A stretch of DNA of 64,000 bases from Salinibaculum litoreum (lineage in GTDB: Archaea > Halobacteriota > Halobacteria > Halobacteriales > Haloarculaceae). The notes under the pieces are model-generated. The model was not told where the DNA came from. It worked only from the letters and a program-made list of their open reading frames with translations, and searched no databases. A program made the translations under genes and the position numbers. This document shows, in pieces, positions 62,106-64,000 of this stretch. Each line of letters opens with the position of its first letter. Within the stretch, counting starts at the first letter, position 1. The stretch is taken from assembly GCA_009789175.1 (NCBI GenBank), contig CP046866.1:868001-932000 (forward strand). Reading direction: 5' to 3'.

Positions 62106-63359
62106 ATGGCGGATCAGGTCACGCGCACCTACGTTGCGTCCATTCGCAATCACCAGCAGGTGCGTGACGACCTCGATTCGCTCGGGTTCGCTGCCTCGAA
62201 ACTCTGGAACGTCGCCCGGTGGACGTGTGACCGTATCTGGCACGAAACCGGCACGATTCCAGACCACGGCACGCTCAAAGCGTACCTCAAGAGTCACGAA
62301 CGCTACGCGGATTTGAACGCACAATCCAGTCAGGCAATTCTCGAAGAGTTGACTGAAGCGTTCGACTCGTGGTACGCTCACCGCGAAAACGGAAACGGGG
62401 AGGCGAACCCACCCGGCTACCGCAAGCATAGCGACGACCACCCGCGCTCAACAGTCACATTCAAAGAGGACGGTTTCAAGCACGAATCCGACCACAACCG
62501 GATTCGGCTCTCGAAGGGGCGAAACCTGAAAGATGGGCGGAGCGACTTCGTTCTCTGTGAGTATGCCGTTGATCCCGAAGTAATCGTCCAGAACGTCCAG
62601 CAGGTCCGGGCGGTCTGGACCGGCGACAAGTGGGAATTGCACATCGTCTGTCGCGTCAAAACTGGCGACCCGGACCCACCCGGCGACCGGGTGGCAGGCA
62701 TCGACCTTGGCATCTGTAATTTCGCCGCCGTTGCAGTCGGTGACGAGGCTTTGCTTTACCCTGGTGGGGCACTCAAAGAGGACGACTACTACTTCCAGAA
62801 AAAGCGAGCGAAGTGCGACGACAGCGACTCCGATAAATCACAACGACTGGATCACAAGCGTCGGGGTAGACGTGACCACTTCCTACACGCTGTCTCGAAA
62901 AACGTGGTGGCCGAGTGCGCCGCCCGCAACGTCGGGACGATTGCCGTAGGCTACCTGTCGGGCATTCGTGAGGACGCCGACTGGGGCGACCACGGCAACC
63001 TCGATTTGCACGGATGGGCGTTTGACCGCTTCATCAAGATGCTGGAATACAAAGCCGCCGAACGAGGTATCAACGTCGAGAAAGTGGACGAACGCGATAC
63101 GTCCAAATCGTGCGCCTCTTGCGGGACAACCGACGATAGCCAGCGCGTCGAGCGTGGTCTGTACGTCTGCGACGAGTGTGGGCTGGTCGCCAACGCCGAC
63201 GTGAACGGAGCCGCGAACATCCGACAGAAGGTACTCCCGAGTCTCGCCTGTGACGGGGGAGATAGGGATAACGGCTGGATGGCACAGCCAGCGGTGCGCC
63301 TGTTCGACAAATCCACGGGGCGAGTAACCCCACAAGAGCAGGCGAACCGCGAACCATAA
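62106..63359 (+). CDS. tnpB: TnpB (OrfB), RNA-guided nuclease family, with altered RuvC-II motif
   Basis: The 417-aa product has the OrfB N-terminal helical domain, RuvC-I GIDLGICNFAAV near 197, a zinc ribbon CASCG...CDEC near 337-357, and RuvC-III ADVNGAANI near 365. At RuvC-II, where most TnpB proteins have a Glu (IxxEDL), this one reads TIAVGYLSGIRED, so the usual catalytic Glu is replaced; the Glu may be relocated, or the nuclease weak or dead. TnpB is guided by an RNA from the element's right end. Confidence 0.85.
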   Translation: MADQVTRTYVASIRNHQQVRDDLDSLGFAASKLWNVARWTCDRIWHETGTIPDHGTLKAYLKSHERYADLNAQSSQAILEELTEAFDSWYAHRENGNGEANPPGYRKHSDDHPRSTVTFKEDGFKHESDHNRIRLSKGRNLKDGRSDFVLCEYAVDPEVIVQNVQQVRAVWTGDKWELHIVCRVKTGDPDPPGDRVAGIDLGICNFAAVAVGDEALLYPGGALKEDDYYFQKKRAKCDDSDSDKSQRLDHKRRGRRDHFLHAVSKNVVAECAARNVGTIAVGYLSGIREDADWGDHGNLDLHGWAFDRFIKMLEYKAAERGINVEKVDERDTSKSCASCGTTDDSQRVERGLYVCDECGLVANADVNGAANIRQKVLPSLACDGGDRDNGWMAQPAVRLFDKSTGRVTPQEQANREP

Positions 63360-63378
63360 TATCCCAAAGCTTGGGAAA

Positions 63379-63398
63379 CCGCGCCGTTTACGGCGCGG
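63379..63398 (+). repeat. Right-end hairpin of the tnpB element
   Basis: 8-bp stem CCGCGCCG/CGGCGCGG with a TTTA loop, followed by GAGGATGTCA; in related elements this region forms the 3' end of the guide RNA scaffold. Confidence 0.7.
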
Positions 63399-63404
63399 AG
63401 GATG

Positions 63405-64000
63405 TCATTCGTTCTGTCGTGCCACGCGCTGTCTGTGGACCAGTCCTTGCATGTCCGCCGTCTCGTTGGCGAACTCCCGCAGGGCATCGCTGGTCTCGCC
63501 GTCGTCCAGCACCATCGGTTCGCCGCGGTCGCCACCTTCCCGAATCGAGGGGTCGAGCGGTATCTCGCCGAGGAAGGGCATCTCGACTTCGTCGGCCAAC
63601 TGCTGACCGCCGCCTTCGCCGAAGATAGCGTGGTCGCCACCACAGTCCGGACACCGGAACGAGGACATGTTCTCGACGATGCCCAGCACTGGCGTGTCGT
63701 GGCGACCGAACATCTTGAGTCCCTTTCGGGCGTCGTCGAGGGCCACGCCCTGGGGTGTCGTGACGATAACTGCACCGGAGACCGGAACACTCTGGAGCAG
63801 GGTCAACTGGGTGTCACCCGTTCCGGGCGGCAGGTCGACGACCATGTAATCGAGACGCCCCCACTCGACGTTCTCCAGAAACTCCGTCAGCAGGTTGTGG
63901 ACCATCGGGCCCCGCCAGATGACAGGGTCGTCCTCGCCAGCGAGGAAGTCCATGCTCATCAGCTTCATCCCGAACTTCTCGGGTGGGATTATCTCCTCGT
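63405..64000 (-). CDS. Mrp/NBP35-type P-loop ATPase (5' end outside window)
   Basis: The frame is open to the window edge; the P-loop itself is not in view. Visible landmarks are VVDLPPGTGDTQLTL, VIVTTPQGVALDDARKG and MSSFRCPDCGGDHAIFG, the CxxC that binds an Fe-S cluster in Mrp/ApbC scaffold proteins. These carry Fe-S clusters to target enzymes. The stop falls within the right-end border of the tnpB element, which inserted just behind the gene. Not the Mrp antiporter despite the shared name. Confidence 0.88.
   Translation of the reverse strand, partial: EEIIPPEKFGMKLMSMDFLAGEDDPVIWRGPMVHNLLTEFLENVEWGRLDYMVVDLPPGTGDTQLTLLQSVPVSGAVIVTTPQGVALDDARKGLKMFGRHDTPVLGIVENMSSFRCPDCGGDHAIFGEGGGQQLADEVEMPFLGEIPLDPSIREGGDRGEPMVLDDGETSDALREFANETADMQGLVHRQRVARQNE

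Larger units (their letters stand above)
61974..63408 (+). mobile_element. IS1341-type (IS200/IS605 group) element carrying tnpB only
   Basis: Left side has a hairpin CCCGGCGTTCACGCCGGG at 61978-61995. Right side has two hairpins after tnpB, TCCCAAAGCTTGGGA (63362-63376) and CCGCGCCGTTTACGGCGCGG (63379-63398), then GAGGATGTCA, the usual haloarchaeal right end. There is no tnpA and no target duplication, as expected for the group. Exact ends are estimates. Confidence 0.7.

Noticed and set aside
1-64000. CRISPR arrays and rRNA genes
   Set aside because: No regularly spaced 24-40 base repeats and no rRNA-like segment were seen; the only tRNA-like sequence is the decayed tRNA-Glu end.

Overview
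The window comes from a halophilic archaeon (class Halobacteria). The proteins are very acidic, many genes have archaeal BRE/TATA-type promoters 24-26 bases before the start codon and almost no leader, and the gene set is haloarchaeal: a TFB-type transcription factor, ISH-type insertion sequences, exonuclease VII with a small XseB, an Mnh antiporter operon and Tat lipoproteins. By eye, bases 1 to about 45,800 are clearly less GC-rich than bases 46,000-64,000. The switch coincides with a tyrosine recombinase gene (44,523-45,626) and a decayed 3' half of a tRNA-Glu(CTC) gene (45,834-45,879). I read the left 45.8 kb as one end of an integrated defence island; its other end lies outside the window.

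Island, left part (1-14,083): a tightly overlapping plus-strand set of a giant zinc-finger SF2 helicase (5' end outside the window), an unrecognised 305-aa protein, a 278-aa protein, a 973-aa P-loop ATPase, a coiled-coil protein, a second giant helicase and a single-HKD phospholipase-D-like protein. Order and sizes resemble the restriction half (dpdF/G/H/I/J/K) of the bacterial 7-deazaguanine DNA-modification cluster. Next come a small hairpin-led gene, a PIN-domain gene whose 392-codon partner is split by an ISH3-family element, an orphan TFB, and a winged-helix/TRAM gene split by a 127-bp MITE.

Island, middle and right (20,062-45,626): on the minus strand, an OB-fold/zinc-ribbon protein, an SF2 helicase with a C-terminal Ig-like domain, and a 1227-aa protein with nine homing-endonuclease-associated repeats plus HhH. 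On the plus strand, a PD-(D/E)XK-type nuclease interrupted at codon 8 by an IS5-type element, exonuclease VII (xseB frameshifted), and a second repeat/OB protein. Then a DUF6884-like protein, a DpdA-like transglycosylase and a GHKL ATPase are tightly linked. After another IS come a DUF262/DUF1524 (GmrSD/DpdB-like) protein with an Ig-like insertion and, convergently, a second DpdA-like enzyme fused to an archaeosine-synthase core with the full PCx3KPYx2Sx2H motif. Together these suggest a haloarchaeal system that puts a 7-deazaguanine, perhaps archaeosine or a lysine adduct, into DNA and attacks DNA lacking the mark.

Chromosomal part (46,082-64,000): short-chain dehydrogenase, luciferase-like oxidoreductase, a frameshifted PKD-repeat/pseudokinase surface protein, a nine-gene Mnh/Mrp-type cation/proton antiporter operon with three ND-type proton-channel subunits, a small Cys-containing protein, a PQQ-type beta-propeller lipoprotein, an IS1341-type TnpB element with an altered RuvC-II motif, and the 3' part of an Mrp/NBP35 ATPase gene. 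Family names and synteny are from memory and motif reading; no searches were run.
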